This document shows, piece by piece, positions 17,988-25,761 of a stretch of 45,960 nucleotides of DNA. Made by a program: the position numbers and the translations under genes. The stretch is from WLND01 sp040398845. GTDB lineage: Bacteria; Actinomycetota; Actinomycetes; S36-B12. The notes beneath the pieces were generated by a model. The model worked only from the letters and a program-made list of their open reading frames with translations. It had not been told where the DNA came from and did no database searches. The stretch is taken from the NCBI GenBank assembly GCA_040398845.1, contig JBBATH010000021.1, forward strand, positions 1-45,960, read 5' to 3'. Each line of letters starts with the position of its first letter. The first letter of the stretch is position 1.

Positions 17988-18175
17988 CGTCGCGGAACCC
18001 CGCGATAGAGAACGAATCCGCCGCCGATCGCCACGGCGACTCCGATGACTGCCCACATCACTTGACCGGACATCACGCTGCCTTGAAGGAATCCCGAGCC
18101 GAGACCGAGCCAGGTGAGACCCACCATGATGAGCACGATGCCGATGGCACGGCGCATCGGGCTGAGATGTTTCAT
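17984..18175 (-). CDS. Small two-helix membrane protein
   Basis: 63 residues from ATG 18175 (MKHLSPMRRAIGIVLIMVGL), preceded by GGCAGGG. Two hydrophobic helices (about residues 10-30 and 36-56) with positive ends (MRR and YRGVPRR). I do not recognise a family. It is the first gene of a two-gene operon with the zinc-ribbon/PASTA protein, with a 4-base overlap, and is divergent from the gene at 18271. A longer start at 18214 is possible but lacks a ribosome site. Confidence 0.65.
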   Translation of the reverse strand: MKHLSPMRRAIGIVLIMVGLTWLGLGSGFLQGSVMSGQVMWAVIGVAVAIGGGFVLYRGVPRR

Positions 18176-18270
18176 GGGTCGACCCTGCCACATCTCGAAG
18201 CGGGCCGCACGCAACTACGTGGGAACGAGTGTGCCCAAGGCGTCGGGGTACGAGGTGAGAGGATGCAGCC

Positions 18271-18909
18271 ATGCCAGCACATCACGGGCTCAGCGTCCTC
18301 GTCACCGGGATCCACGGAGCGGTAGGCGAGTATCTCGGCTCGGAGTTCATGGGCCACGGCTGGTTCGTCGTCGGCGCCGACTCGTCGCCCCGCACCTCCC
18401 ACTTTGCTCGGGCGCAGGTGCAGACGGACCTCGCCGACATCGACTCCTACTCCCGCGCGGTTCGTCGCGCGGCGCGGCTTGGTAACGGTTTGGACTGCAT
18501 CGTCAACAGCGATGAGGTTCCGGTTTTCGGTGAGCAGGGCGAAGGATTTGTTCGGGCCGCCTTCGCGCAGGCGCTCGCGGAGATGAGCGGGTCGGTCGTG
18601 AACGTGCTCGCCGAGGCGCGGAGCGAGGGGCTCGACCGATCGTTCGTCCGAGGAAGAACAGCCGAGCTAGCTTCGCTGAACGGGGGTTTCCGAGTGAACA
18701 CGGTTGCCCCGAACCTCCTAGACCCCGCCTCGTCCTACAGCGGCGTGGATGCCGATGAGTTCCTCGCAAGTCTCAACGCTCACGAACCCGTGGTGCACCC
18801 AAGGCCGACCCTCGACGAGGTTGCCGCTGCCGTGTTCCTCATTGCGACTGGACCGCTGAGCGGGGTGACCCTTGAAGCCGGAGACATCCTTCCGCTCCTG
18901 CGCCACTAG
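18271..18909 (+). CDS. Short-chain-dehydrogenase-like protein, degenerate catalytic site
   Basis: 212 residues with a Rossmann nucleotide-binding N-terminus: VLVTGIHGAVGEYLGSEF keeps the TGxxxGxG pattern. Later segments fit the SDR plan (SGSVVNVLAEARSEG for the Ser strand, FRVNTVAPNLLDP for the strand after helix 5, and GVTLEAGDILPL at the end, where SDRs have G-x-x-L-x-V-D-G). The usual catalytic Tyr-x-x-x-Lys is not seen; the corresponding helix reads FVRGRTAELASLNG. It is therefore an SDR-fold protein that may bind a nucleotide without classical oxidoreductase chemistry. ATG 18271 follows GAGAGGATGCAGCC. The stop overlaps by 4 bases the end of the convergent glycoside hydrolase frame. Confidence 0.75.
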   Translation: MPAHHGLSVLVTGIHGAVGEYLGSEFMGHGWFVVGADSSPRTSHFARAQVQTDLADIDSYSRAVRRAARLGNGLDCIVNSDEVPVFGEQGEGFVRAAFAQALAEMSGSVVNVLAEARSEGLDRSFVRGRTAELASLNGGFRVNTVAPNLLDPASSYSGVDADEFLASLNAHEPVVHPRPTLDEVAAAVFLIATGPLSGVTLEAGDILPLLRH

Positions 18910-19331
18910 CCCCCAATGCGGATCGGCGACTCGGTGACCTCAACGCTGGTCGGGGAGCCGACTGCAGCGCAACTGCCGTTGAGGCGGCACATGGTTGATC
19001 CAAGACCGGTGACATCAACCTTCGCCGTTGCGGAGGTCGTGGTCCAGAGCAGCGAGTAGTTCTGACCGTCGGCGCCGGTCACCTGGCAGATCTGGACCGA
19101 CCCGGACGGGCCAGCGGAGCCGCAGCGCTGCATGCGTGACCCGACGAGCCACGAGTACGTCGTGCGCCAGCCCTGCTTCGCCGCTGGGGTGCCGGGGTTC
19201 AACTGCCCACCGAGCAGGTCGTAGTCGCTGCCGGACCATAGGTACCAGTAGGTGGAGTCGATGCCGTACTGCACAGATTGGATGAACGACTGTGAGATGT
19301 ACGCGGCCGTAGTCGCGTCACTCAGTGGCAC
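18906..19331 (-). CDS. C-terminal part of interrupted glycoside hydrolase
   Basis: Same reading frame as 19359-20987, separated only by one TGA (19359-19361) and nine further codons (GLASSSEGR). The piece starts at GTG 19331 and encodes the last strand and helix of the TIM barrel (AAYISQSFIQSVQYGIDSTY, WYLWSGSDYDLL) and a small beta domain with four cysteines (LLWTTTSATAKVDVTGLGST and MCRLNGSCAAVG). Without the N-terminal half it cannot fold as an enzyme. Most simply it is the tail of one 693-codon gene with a premature stop. Separate translation from GTG is possible but no ribosome site is seen. Confidence 0.6.
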   Translation of the reverse strand: MPLSDATTAAYISQSFIQSVQYGIDSTYWYLWSGSDYDLLGGQLNPGTPAAKQGWRTTYSWLVGSRMQRCGSAGPSGSVQICQVTGADGQNYSLLWTTTSATAKVDVTGLGSTMCRLNGSCAAVGSPTSVEVTESPIRIGG

Positions 19332-19358
19332 CCGCCCCTCAGAGGAACTCGCAAGCCC

Positions 19359-20987
19359 TCAGTTCAGTTCGGTGTCGAGGATCTCGCGGTCGGCGGGAGC
19401 CCCGTTGACAGCGAGCATCGTCTTGAACTGTGCGACGAGGTCCACCCGGGTCGCCGGAGTCCCACTGGGGAGCGGGTAGGCGTGCACCGAGAACGCATCG
19501 ACGGGCCAGTTCTTCTCACTCAGGGCCAACAGGTACTGGGTGTACTGGTTTGCGAACGTGCCCGATGCACGCACTCCGGTGCTCGCGGCGACCACCTGAA
19601 CGGAGCCAGAGCAGCCCTTGAGGGCCGCGTTCGCCTTCTCGGTGAGGTCGGCGAGCTGCTGCTGAGTGCCTGACCAGTAGCGCGAGATGTTGCCCTCATT
19701 CCAGACCTCGTACGAGCCGATCGCGCCGCCGTACTTGGTGCAGATGGCCTTGAGGAAGTCCGCGGCGTCATTGAGATTGCTTGGCGGGGCACTGTCGCCC
19801 TTGCCGCCATTGGCCCAGGCGGGAGTGTTGCCGAGGACGTAGAGCACGCCGGCCCCGAGGGCTGATGCCCGCTGCACGGTCGCACTGAGCTTCGACCAGT
19901 CGTAAACACCCTTCGACGTCTCGATCTCCTTCCAGGAGACCCCTACATCCCACAGGCGAAGTGATCCGGTCTGGACCTCCGGGCTCACCCAGTCGACCGG
20001 AGCTGTGACGCCGAAGAGTGACGACTTCACGGGGGCGGTGACGGGAGCGGCGTAGCCGGTGAATGGGAGGGTGAGGCCGCCGCCCGCGGCGCTGCCCTCA
20101 CTGGCGCCCTGGGGCACCACAGCCGGCTGGACGGCGGCGGAGATGCCATTGAGCGCGGCAAAATCCTCGACGGTGTAGAACGTGTTTGACGCGCAGCGGT
20201 CTGTCCTGGACTTGAGGTCGGCGATCTCCTCGGGGCTCATTGACAGGCCCCATGCAGCGACGTTGGTGAGTCGGGCGACAACCCCGTTGCAGGCGTCGAC
20301 GCCGGCCTGCAGGTCTGATTGTCCGAAGACGGCCTTCGTTTGCCATGCGCTCGACACGTAGAGGAGGCAGCCGACGTCACGACCGCAGAAGGCGATGAAC
20401 TGACGGAGGTCGTCGGACTCCTCCGCTGCGGACATCGTGACGAGGCTCAGGGCAGTGAGTTCACTATCCGCGTACAGCTTCTGAGTGACTTGTAGCGGGG
20501 TGACGCCTTTGGCTCTCGTCTTCGTCGGGGCGGTGGACGTACTCGTTGCCCACGCTAGCCGTTGCGCCGAGGTCCATGCGTAGGCGCCCTGCCCCCAGGC
20601 CTGCTTGTAGCTCATGGTCGGAGCGACATTGAGGCCCCGGGCGGTCTTGACCGTCGTGCCCAGCGCGGTCACCCAGGTGCCGCCCGTCATCGTGCAGCGG
20701 GCACCAATCTTGGGCTTGACCTGAGCGAGCGAGATGATCATGCGCTGACGCAGATTGCAGCCCTTGGCGTCCTTCTTGAGTGCGGTGGCAGCAGGGATGA
20801 ACTGCGTGGGTCCGCGATAGCCGACATAGAGCGGGGGCGTGACCGGGACAGTGTTAACAAGTTGCGCGAATGTGTAGCTCTTCGTCGTGGCCGCTTGGGC
20901 TGGGTTCGCAAGGCCGATGCTCAACGGGAATCCGGATGCAAGGAGGGCTAGCGAGAGCGCGGGCATAGCGATACGACGCATATTCAT
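19359..20987 (-). CDS. Secreted glycoside hydrolase (clan A-like) with HNH-like N-domain, cut by stop
   Basis: 542 residues before an in-frame TGA. Signal peptide: MPALSLALLASGFPLSIGLA then AQAA. Residues about 55-230 resemble the DUF1524/GmrSD-C HNH nuclease fold (GCNLRQRMI ... GTWVTALGTTVKTARG ... AWGQGAYAWTSAQRLAWA), but where active members have DIDHVVPL this one has NVAPTMSY, so the metal site is lost. From about residue 310 comes a TIM-barrel hydrolase: SLRLWDVGVSWKEIETSKG, VLYVLGNTPAWANG, YEVWNEGN (acid/base Glu431) and ILDTELN (nucleophile Glu540). The TGA falls two residues after the nucleophile Asn, just where relatives continue with an aromatic and Gly. The rest is 18906-19331 in the same frame. 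Probably a wall or extracellular polysaccharide hydrolase if repaired or read through. Confidence 0.75.
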   Translation of the reverse strand: MNMRRIAMPALSLALLASGFPLSIGLANPAQAATTKSYTFAQLVNTVPVTPPLYVGYRGPTQFIPAATALKKDAKGCNLRQRMIISLAQVKPKIGARCTMTGGTWVTALGTTVKTARGLNVAPTMSYKQAWGQGAYAWTSAQRLAWATSTSTAPTKTRAKGVTPLQVTQKLYADSELTALSLVTMSAAEESDDLRQFIAFCGRDVGCLLYVSSAWQTKAVFGQSDLQAGVDACNGVVARLTNVAAWGLSMSPEEIADLKSRTDRCASNTFYTVEDFAALNGISAAVQPAVVPQGASEGSAAGGGLTLPFTGYAAPVTAPVKSSLFGVTAPVDWVSPEVQTGSLRLWDVGVSWKEIETSKGVYDWSKLSATVQRASALGAGVLYVLGNTPAWANGGKGDSAPPSNLNDAADFLKAICTKYGGAIGSYEVWNEGNISRYWSGTQQQLADLTEKANAALKGCSGSVQVVAASTGVRASGTFANQYTQYLLALSEKNWPVDAFSVHAYPLPSGTPATRVDLVAQFKTMLAVNGAPADREILDTELN

Positions 20988-21005
20988 GTGGGAATCATTG
21001 CGTAT

Positions 21006-21728
21006 TTACGCGCGCCAAGTGACCGCAACGGTGACACGAGCGCTTTCGTGCTTCTGTGGCACTGCCGAAACCGCGATGTCGAATGGGCCGGCGAGCCCTG
21101 CCGTCTTGAGATACGTCACGACCTTCTTGGCCCGCTGGCGGGCAAGCTTTGCAGTATCGGCATCGGAGTTGCGCATCTCACCCGTGACGACGCTCATGGT
21201 GCGTACTCCCTTGGGCGCTGTCGCGATGAGATCTCTCAGGGCGGTTCGCGCTGAAGCGTCGAGCTTCTTCTTGCCGGATGGGAATGTGAGGACGACGTTG
21301 GCGGAGCTCGTGGCCTTCGCGAAGACCCTGAGGCCGATGGACGCGCTGCGCACTGAGGTGCCCTGCGTGAATCCGCTCACCTGGTTGCGGCAAGGAAGGT
21401 GCTCGGTTCGGTGAACCAGAGGTAGACCGTCGTGCCCGGCGCGTAGCCGCTGCCGAAGACCGCAACGCTGCTGCCCGCGCTCGCTCCGAAGGGTACTGTG
21501 ATCTGGATGGTCGCGGTCTCAGCGGAAACCGTCCAGCCCGCACTGCTCGCGGTGAGCCGCGATCCGGTGATCGTTGGTGGGGCCAGAGACTGCGGTAGCG
21601 CCGTTATCGAAAACGGATGCCTTTCCTGGCTCGACGGAGATCCCACCTGCAACGACCGCGAGTATGCGATCGGTCTCAAGTGGGCTCTGTGCTCCGGCGG
21701 CAGGGCACGAGGTACCGGTGTTCGGCAA
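21006..21728 (-). pseudogene. Decayed relative of the OmpA-like secreted protein
   Basis: Three overlapping frames read as one protein. 21728-21600 gives ETDRILAVVAGGISVEPG; after a frameshift, 21600-21380 gives ITGSRLTASSAGWTVSAETA and VAVFGSGYAPGTTVYLWF; then a jump to NQVSGFTQGTSVRSASIGLR and an OmpA/MotB-like end (FPSGKKKLDASARTALRDLI, DTAKLARQRAKKVVTYLK) finishing at 21006. Compared with the intact protein at 9556-12264 (GFAPNTQASIYIF ... QVNGYTPAFQVRSASVGL), about 50 residues are missing at the second jump. The last part (21006-21380) could still be translated from a GTG that overlaps the preceding stop. It lies just upstream of the glycoside hydrolase gene, suggesting the two once formed an operon. 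Confidence 0.6.
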
Positions 21729-21823
21729 TAGGTGGCCCTACTTGGGTGTTAGGAATGTGACGTTGAGCTCAGCGGCAGGAAGTCATAGAAGTTCCGCTCG
21801 GGTGGATCGCCTCGTCGCAAGGC

Positions 21824-22269
21824 ATGAGCATCGACGTGTACATCAACGAGTTGAAGGCCTACTTCACTTCCGTCATCGACTGGGTGGGTGGTGCGTTCAC
21901 CGAGACGCCTGCGAAGGACTTGCGGGGCTTGCAGTGGGGTCGCTTGCACGAGGAGTACCACGCGAATGCGTACAACCCGACCGCTCTGGCAGCAGACCTC
22001 GCACTGCTGCGCGGGGACCCGGCGGTGGAGAAGACGAAGACGCAACTGCTGGAAGGGCGCCTGTTCGACGACAAGACGAAGCAGGCGCGCACAGCGTGTC
22101 GAGCTGCCCGACCTGCGCAGGCGTGGCGAACGCGAACCAGGCCCGCATCTACAAGCTGGACGAGATGGAAGCCGACCATGTGTCCGCATGGTCACGCGGC
22201 GGTCAGTCCGACCTCGACAACTGCGAGATGCTCTGCGTCACGCACAACCGCGCCAAAGGCAACAAGTAG
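21824..22269 (+). pseudogene. C-terminal remnant of DUF262-type HNH endonuclease (GmrSD-like)
   Basis: Starts MSIDVYINELKAYFTSVIDW and GLQWGRLHEEYHANAYNP, which match the region before the HNH domain in DUF262-family endonucleases. The frame is lost after RLFDDKTKQA (about 22085); the HNH part resumes in the next frame as SCPTCAGVANANQARIYKLD, EMEADHVSAWSRGGQSDLDN and CEMLCVTHNRAKGNK, with the DH...N...HN..K residues of an active HNH site and the zinc CxxC. About 30 residues between the two parts are missing against typical family members, and the N-terminal DUF262 NTPase-like domain is absent. So this is a remnant of a type IV-like restriction gene, next to a toxin-antitoxin pair. Confidence 0.6.
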
Positions 22270-22306
22270 TGTCCCCGACCAGCGTCATGTTCGCCCCATC
22301 AATCCC

Positions 22307-22360
22307 GTGCAGAATACTGCACAGCGTGCACTATTCTGCACGGGATGCAGTATTCTGCAC
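22307..22360. promoter_or_regulatory. Three tandem 16-bp operators upstream of the MNT-HEPN pair
   Basis: Near-identical 16-bp sites occur at 22307-22322 (GTGCAGAATACTGCAC), 22326-22341 (GTGCACTATTCTGCAC) and 22345-22360 (ATGCAGTATTCTGCAC). The first and third are palindromes around TGCAG-4-CTGCA, and starts are exactly 19 bp apart. They end 16 bp before the ATG at 22377. The N-terminal winged-helix domain of the first gene product is the obvious candidate to bind them and repress its own operon. Confidence 0.7.
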
Positions 22361-22376
22361 GACCGATAGGAGTGGC

Positions 22377-22964
22377 ATGGACGTCTCCAACCCCGTTAGT
22401 TCGGTCATCCCCTCGATGGATGGCGCAGTTTTGGTGGTGCTCGCAGGTTCCACGGCTACGAGAAGTCTCGCCGATGTCCACGAGCAGGTTCCAGGTGCGT
22501 CTAAGAGTGGTGTTCGGCTTACGCTGCTACGGCTCCTTAAGGAAGGTGTCGTACTCCAGGTTCCTGGGGGGTACATCCTGAACCGCGAGCACCTTGCTGC
22601 CCCCGCAGTAGTTCTTTTCGCCGGGATGCGCTCCGAGCTTCTGCACAGGGTAGGGATGCTGGCGGACGAGTGGGAAGTCGAGCCACTCTTGGTTGCGGCA
22701 TTTGGCTCCTTCGCTCGGCGTGACGGCGACTCCGAGAGTGACATTGACCTTCTGCTGGTGACAAAGGCAAAGGACGCAGACGAACAGGCCGGAGAACTGT
22801 CTGGGCGCGTGAGGGCCTGGACTGGAAATGAGTGCCATGTTATGGCCCTTACGCCCACCGACATCAGTCGAATGCGCAAGAACAAGGAAGGCATTTTCAA
22901 GGAGTGGGACCGAGACCTTGAACTCATCAGGGGGAACTCCGATGTGCTGAAGGGAAGGTCATGA
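22377..22964 (+). CDS. MNT-type nucleotidyltransferase with winged-helix domain (antitoxin)
   Basis: 195 residues. Residues about 1-75 look like a winged helix-turn-helix (LADVHEQVPGASKSGVRLTL then LLKEGVVLQVPGGYIL). Residues about 100-165 are a minimal nucleotidyltransferase: VAAFGSFARRDGDSESDIDL has the GSxxR...D-x-D signature. In HEPN-MNT modules such an enzyme AMPylates the HEPN toxin and so silences it. ATG 22377 follows ATAGGAGTGGC. The stop overlaps the start of the HEPN gene by ATGA at 22961-22964, giving the usual antitoxin-toxin coupling. Three tandem operators lie just upstream, so autoregulation through the winged helix is likely. The C-terminal part (KNKEGIFKEWDRDLELIRG) fits the family. 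Confidence 0.8.
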   Translation: MDVSNPVSSVIPSMDGAVLVVLAGSTATRSLADVHEQVPGASKSGVRLTLLRLLKEGVVLQVPGGYILNREHLAAPAVVLFAGMRSELLHRVGMLADEWEVEPLLVAAFGSFARRDGDSESDIDLLLVTKAKDADEQAGELSGRVRAWTGNECHVMALTPTDISRMRKNKEGIFKEWDRDLELIRGNSDVLKGRS

Positions 22965-23380
22965 GCAGAGCAGATAGGGTGAGAACTGGTGCTTGCACAA
23001 AGGCTGATGCCAAGAGCCGCCTACGGCAGGCGGAGGCGTATGTGATGGTCGCCCAGCTCTGCCTTGACGACGGGGATGATGCGGCAACACCCGGCGTTGC
23101 TGCTTCACTGGCGGCGTTAGCCGCTATTGCCGCTGGCGATGCCGCCTGCTGCCACCGTCTGAGCAAGAGGTCAAGAGCACAGGACCACGCCCAGGCAGAA
23201 GACCTGATAGCCACCATCGAGCCGAACGGCAAGGCGATGGCCAAGAAGTTCGGCGAGGTTGTGAGCGCGAAGGATGACAGTCACTATGGGCTCGCACTGG
23301 TGAGCAGCGCGAAAGCCAAGTCAATGGTTTCCAAGGCTGAGGCCCTCACAAAGTGGGCTGCCAAGGTTCTCGCATCCTGA
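22961..23380 (+). CDS. HEPN-domain protein, putative RNase toxin
   Basis: 139 residues, nearly all helical. KRSRAQDHAQAEDLI contains the HEPN Rx4-6H motif (R-x5-H), the metal-independent RNase site. AAIAAGDAACCHRL before it and KDDSHYGLALVSSAKAKSMV after it match the helices of actinobacterial HEPN partners of MNT proteins. Its start overlaps the stop of the nucleotidyltransferase gene, the standard layout of HEPN-MNT toxin-antitoxin systems, where the HEPN protein cuts RNA unless modified by its partner. Such pairs are often found in mobile or phage-defence islands, and remnants of a restriction gene and a transposase-like gene lie on each side. Confidence 0.75.
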   Translation: MSRADRVRTGACTKADAKSRLRQAEAYVMVAQLCLDDGDDAATPGVAASLAALAAIAAGDAACCHRLSKRSRAQDHAQAEDLIATIEPNGKAMAKKFGEVVSAKDDSHYGLALVSSAKAKSMVSKAEALTKWAAKVLAS

Positions 23381-23384
23381 CCAA

Positions 23385-23991
23385 CTACTCGGGTGTAAGC
23401 ACATGGTAGCGGTATTCGTAGCGTGCCTCGGGTCGCAGTTCGACCTTGGACGGCTTGCGCTTGTACACCTTCCGCCCCTGCGCCCTCGTCGCGGCAGCGG
23501 CAGCCTTGCGTGACGCGGCCTTCTTCATCGCGGGGATGAAGGTGAACGCGTGCCATGCGGCGAGTTCGATGAACCCCGTGTCGGTGGTGGTCTTGCCCCG
23601 TATCGTCTTGATGATGGTTTCGTTGGTGTCCTGGTTGCGCTGGTTCGGATGCTCCGCAAGGTAGCGGCACATCTCCAAGGCGAGGCGTGGGTCTTCACAT
23701 GCCAGTGCGCTTTCGCATCCCGAGCCGGACACTTCCTCGGTGCGTGCTTGCGTTTGTCCTCAGGTGATTTCACCGTCCGTGACCGTCCACGCGACAGCCC
23801 GGCACCATCCAGCGCGTTCAACGACACTTCCGTGTATGAGGCACCCTCGGACAGTTCCTTCAACGCGGAGAAGATGACCGTCACCGGCATCCGCCCATAC
23901 CTCGCGGCAGCGGGGCCGACTACCGGTGCGTCCTACCAGTCTTCGTGTCCCAGCACTCGTACCGCTGAACCGCAACCTTCCGAGAAGCCAT
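23385..23991 (-). pseudogene. Frameshifted transposase-like or zinc-ribbon/HTH remnant
   Basis: From ATG 23991 the start reads MASRKVAVQRYECWDTKTGR and then stops; another frame continues with ARYGRMPVTVIFSALKELSE, GASYTEVSLNALDGAGLSRG and KAHWHV; a third continues with CEDPRLALEMCRYLAEHP, IIKTIRGKTTTDTGFIELAA and WHAFTFIPAMKKAAS to the stop at 23385. A zinc-ribbon-like start, the GASYTEVS helix and the HWHV block remind me of the front part of actinobacterial transposases, but the C-terminal part shows no DDE signature and I cannot name a family. At least two frame breaks make it a pseudogene if it was one gene. The longest single open piece is 23385-23732. Confidence 0.4.
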
Positions 23992-24148
23992 GACCGAACC
24001 CCCGTTCGTCCGTGGAACTCACTGTCCACTATGCACCATTCTTCACCAGGGGGCGGACAGAAATAGCACCCAAGTAAGGCCACCTATTGCTAAACAAGAA
24101 GGTACCGGGGGGAACGCGCGACGGATGGCGAACCAGGCTGTGAGCGAA

Positions 24149-24517
24149 TCAGGCGTGCCGGACCAGAGCTGAACGCTGAGCAGGCTGCAAGGGGGCGGCC
24201 GTGTAGCGGTACCAGAAGGCGGCGTCAATGCCCAGGCTTTGTGAGTCGAGGTATGTCTGCTGGATGATGCTGGCGCCCTCAGCTCCCAGTTGGTTCACGA
24301 CGGTGCTCTGCCAGGAGACGATGTCGTTGACGCGATCCAGTGACCCGAGGTTTCCAGCGGGGTAACTGTGAATTGCGAAACCATCGAACGGGAACCCGCG
24401 GGAGCTGAGGGCCGAGAGGAAGGGACCGACGAATCTTCGCATGTATGCGCGTAGTCGCAGGGTGACCGATGGCAGGAGGACGATCGCATCTGGCTGCTTC
24501 GCGGCGGCAATGATGCC
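24149..24517 (-). pseudogene. Remnant of a second glycoside hydrolase
   Basis: One open frame, stop-bounded at both ends, aligns with the C-terminal part of the glycoside hydrolase at 18906-20987: PDAIVLLPSVTLRLRAYMRR matches its VQVVAASTGV stretch, FDGFAIHSYPAGNLGSLDRV matches VDAFSVHAYPLPSGTPATRV, and TYLDSQSLGIDAAFWYRYTA matches SFIQSVQYGIDSTYWYLW. The segment with the nucleophile (DTELN) is deleted and nothing of the first 430 residues remains, so it cannot be active. Together with 21006-21728 it shows that a cluster of these genes once lay here and was broken, with the defence-type genes now in between. Confidence 0.65.
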
Positions 24518-24537
24518 TTAGCGCCCTACCCGCCTTG

Positions 24538-24828
24538 TTATTGCCATCGGCCGAGCCAGCGCGGTGCCCCGGTGATCATGGCCGTGACGAAGGCGCCGAA
24601 CGCCGCGCCAAACCCCATTGAGCCGGCGCCGAGAAAGGGCAGTACGAGTCCGACGAACCAGCCGCCGACCCCGAGGATCGCTCCCGCGACGATCGCGAAG
24701 CCGAGTCGTCCCCGGATGGATCCCGTGCGGGCAGGTGGCGAGGCGTTCGTCGGCAGTGGGGCCGGCTTGCCGGATCCGGTAACTCCGGCCACCTCACGGA
24801 GCAGTCGTTCGATGTCGTCATCAGCCAT
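24538..24828 (-). CDS. Small membrane protein
   Basis: 96 residues. An acidic, soluble N-terminus (MADDDIERLLREVAGVTG), a Pro/Ala linker, then two membrane helices (LGFAIVAGAILGVGGWFVGL and MGFGAAFGAFVTAMITGAP), ending in RWLGRWQ. No family recognised. No clear ribosome site before ATG 24828. It is divergent from the secreted protein gene at 24933. Confidence 0.6.
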   Translation of the reverse strand: MADDDIERLLREVAGVTGSGKPAPLPTNASPPARTGSIRGRLGFAIVAGAILGVGGWFVGLVLPFLGAGSMGFGAAFGAFVTAMITGAPRWLGRWQ

Positions 24829-24932
24829 GGGTCAAGTCTGCTGCAACAGGTTTGAAACCGGGTGGACATCTCGGTTAACGGAACGGTCCTTACCAATTAG
24901 TGAATCCGTCCACCGTGTGTCAAGGTGCCCTC

Positions 24933-25469
24933 ATGCCCGCAAACCCGTACACCCGCCGTTTCCTCGCATCCGCTGTCACGGTCTCCGTGCTCGCTGGCGC
25001 TGCTGCCATGTTCACTGCTCCCGCGGCGAATGCGGCGCCGGCGGCCGATAAGAAGGCGGCAACGACGCTCGTCCTCTACGCCGAGAATCGTGGAATCGCG
25101 CGCATCGAGAACAACGCACCGGGCCCCGACAACAGTGACCTCGTGCACCGCGAGCTAGCCCTCTCGTACACCTTGAAAGGCCCCGCTATCGGGGTGGCCT
25201 ACTCGCAGGCAGAAATTGTGGCCTACAACCCTGAGGCGAAGACCGACATACGCAGAATTGATATTGAACGATCGCTCCCCGGTGGCTGGCTGTTCATCGC
25301 GGGGATGTCGAAGCTAGCGATCGGCAGCCTGCCCCAGCCTGGTTGGACGGATACCTATGCGGTCATCGGTGGCACCGGAAAGTACGCAGGTGCCCGCGGA
25401 TCCGAGCGATTGACCTTGCTCGAGGATGGCAAGACCTACAAGGTCGTCATCACCCTTCTTCCGAGGTAG
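24933..25469 (+). CDS. Secreted allene-oxide-cyclase/dirigent-barrel-like protein
   Basis: 178 residues with a clear signal peptide (FLASAVTVSVLAGAAAMFTA, cut after ANA). The mature part looks like a small beta-barrel; the segment VIGGTGKYAGARGSERLTLL is the hallmark of dirigent and allene oxide cyclase-like barrels, where it forms a strand and turn. Bacterial members are secreted and their roles mostly unknown. ATG 24933 follows AAGGTG at a good distance; the earlier in-frame start at 24900 is not supported. The gene is followed 29 bases later by the small membrane gene on the same strand. Confidence 0.65.
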   Translation: MPANPYTRRFLASAVTVSVLAGAAAMFTAPAANAAPAADKKAATTLVLYAENRGIARIENNAPGPDNSDLVHRELALSYTLKGPAIGVAYSQAEIVAYNPEAKTDIRRIDIERSLPGGWLFIAGMSKLAIGSLPQPGWTDTYAVIGGTGKYAGARGSERLTLLEDGKTYKVVITLLPR

Positions 25470-25498
25470 TACCCTCGCGCTTGAAGAAAGGGGTCACC

Positions 25499-25729
25499 AT
25501 GACCATGTTGCAACCGGAGAGCCGGTCTTGGACCACCACGAAGATCGTCGCGGTGATCGTCGCGATCGTCACCGTCGGCTACATGCTGCCGTGGGCGCTT
25601 GCTGCAGTTCGCGATGTCCCGCACTGGGGTGTCTTCTGGCTCAACCTGCTCCTAGGCTGGACCTTGATCGGCTGGATCGTGGCGCTCGTGCTCTCGCTTC
25701 GTTCGCCGAGATACATCGTCAAGAACTAA
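25499..25729 (+). CDS. Superinfection-immunity-family small membrane protein
   Basis: 76 residues with two membrane helices. The second half, LLLGWTLIGWIVALVLSL, together with MLPWALAAVRDV, is the signature of the family named after the phage T4 superinfection immunity protein Imm (PF14373), which blocks entry of phage DNA at the membrane. Most bacterial members are untested, so a phage-exclusion role is inference. ATG 25499 is preceded by AAAGGGG. Confidence 0.7.
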   Translation: MTMLQPESRSWTTTKIVAVIVAIVTVGYMLPWALAAVRDVPHWGVFWLNLLLGWTLIGWIVALVLSLRSPRYIVKN

Positions 25730-25761
25730 CGACATTCAGGGGTTAGTTGGCGAGGTGGTGG

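Noticed and set aside
22307..22360. CRISPR-like short array
   Set aside because: Units are 16 bp with only 3-bp gaps; no spacers. They are operators.
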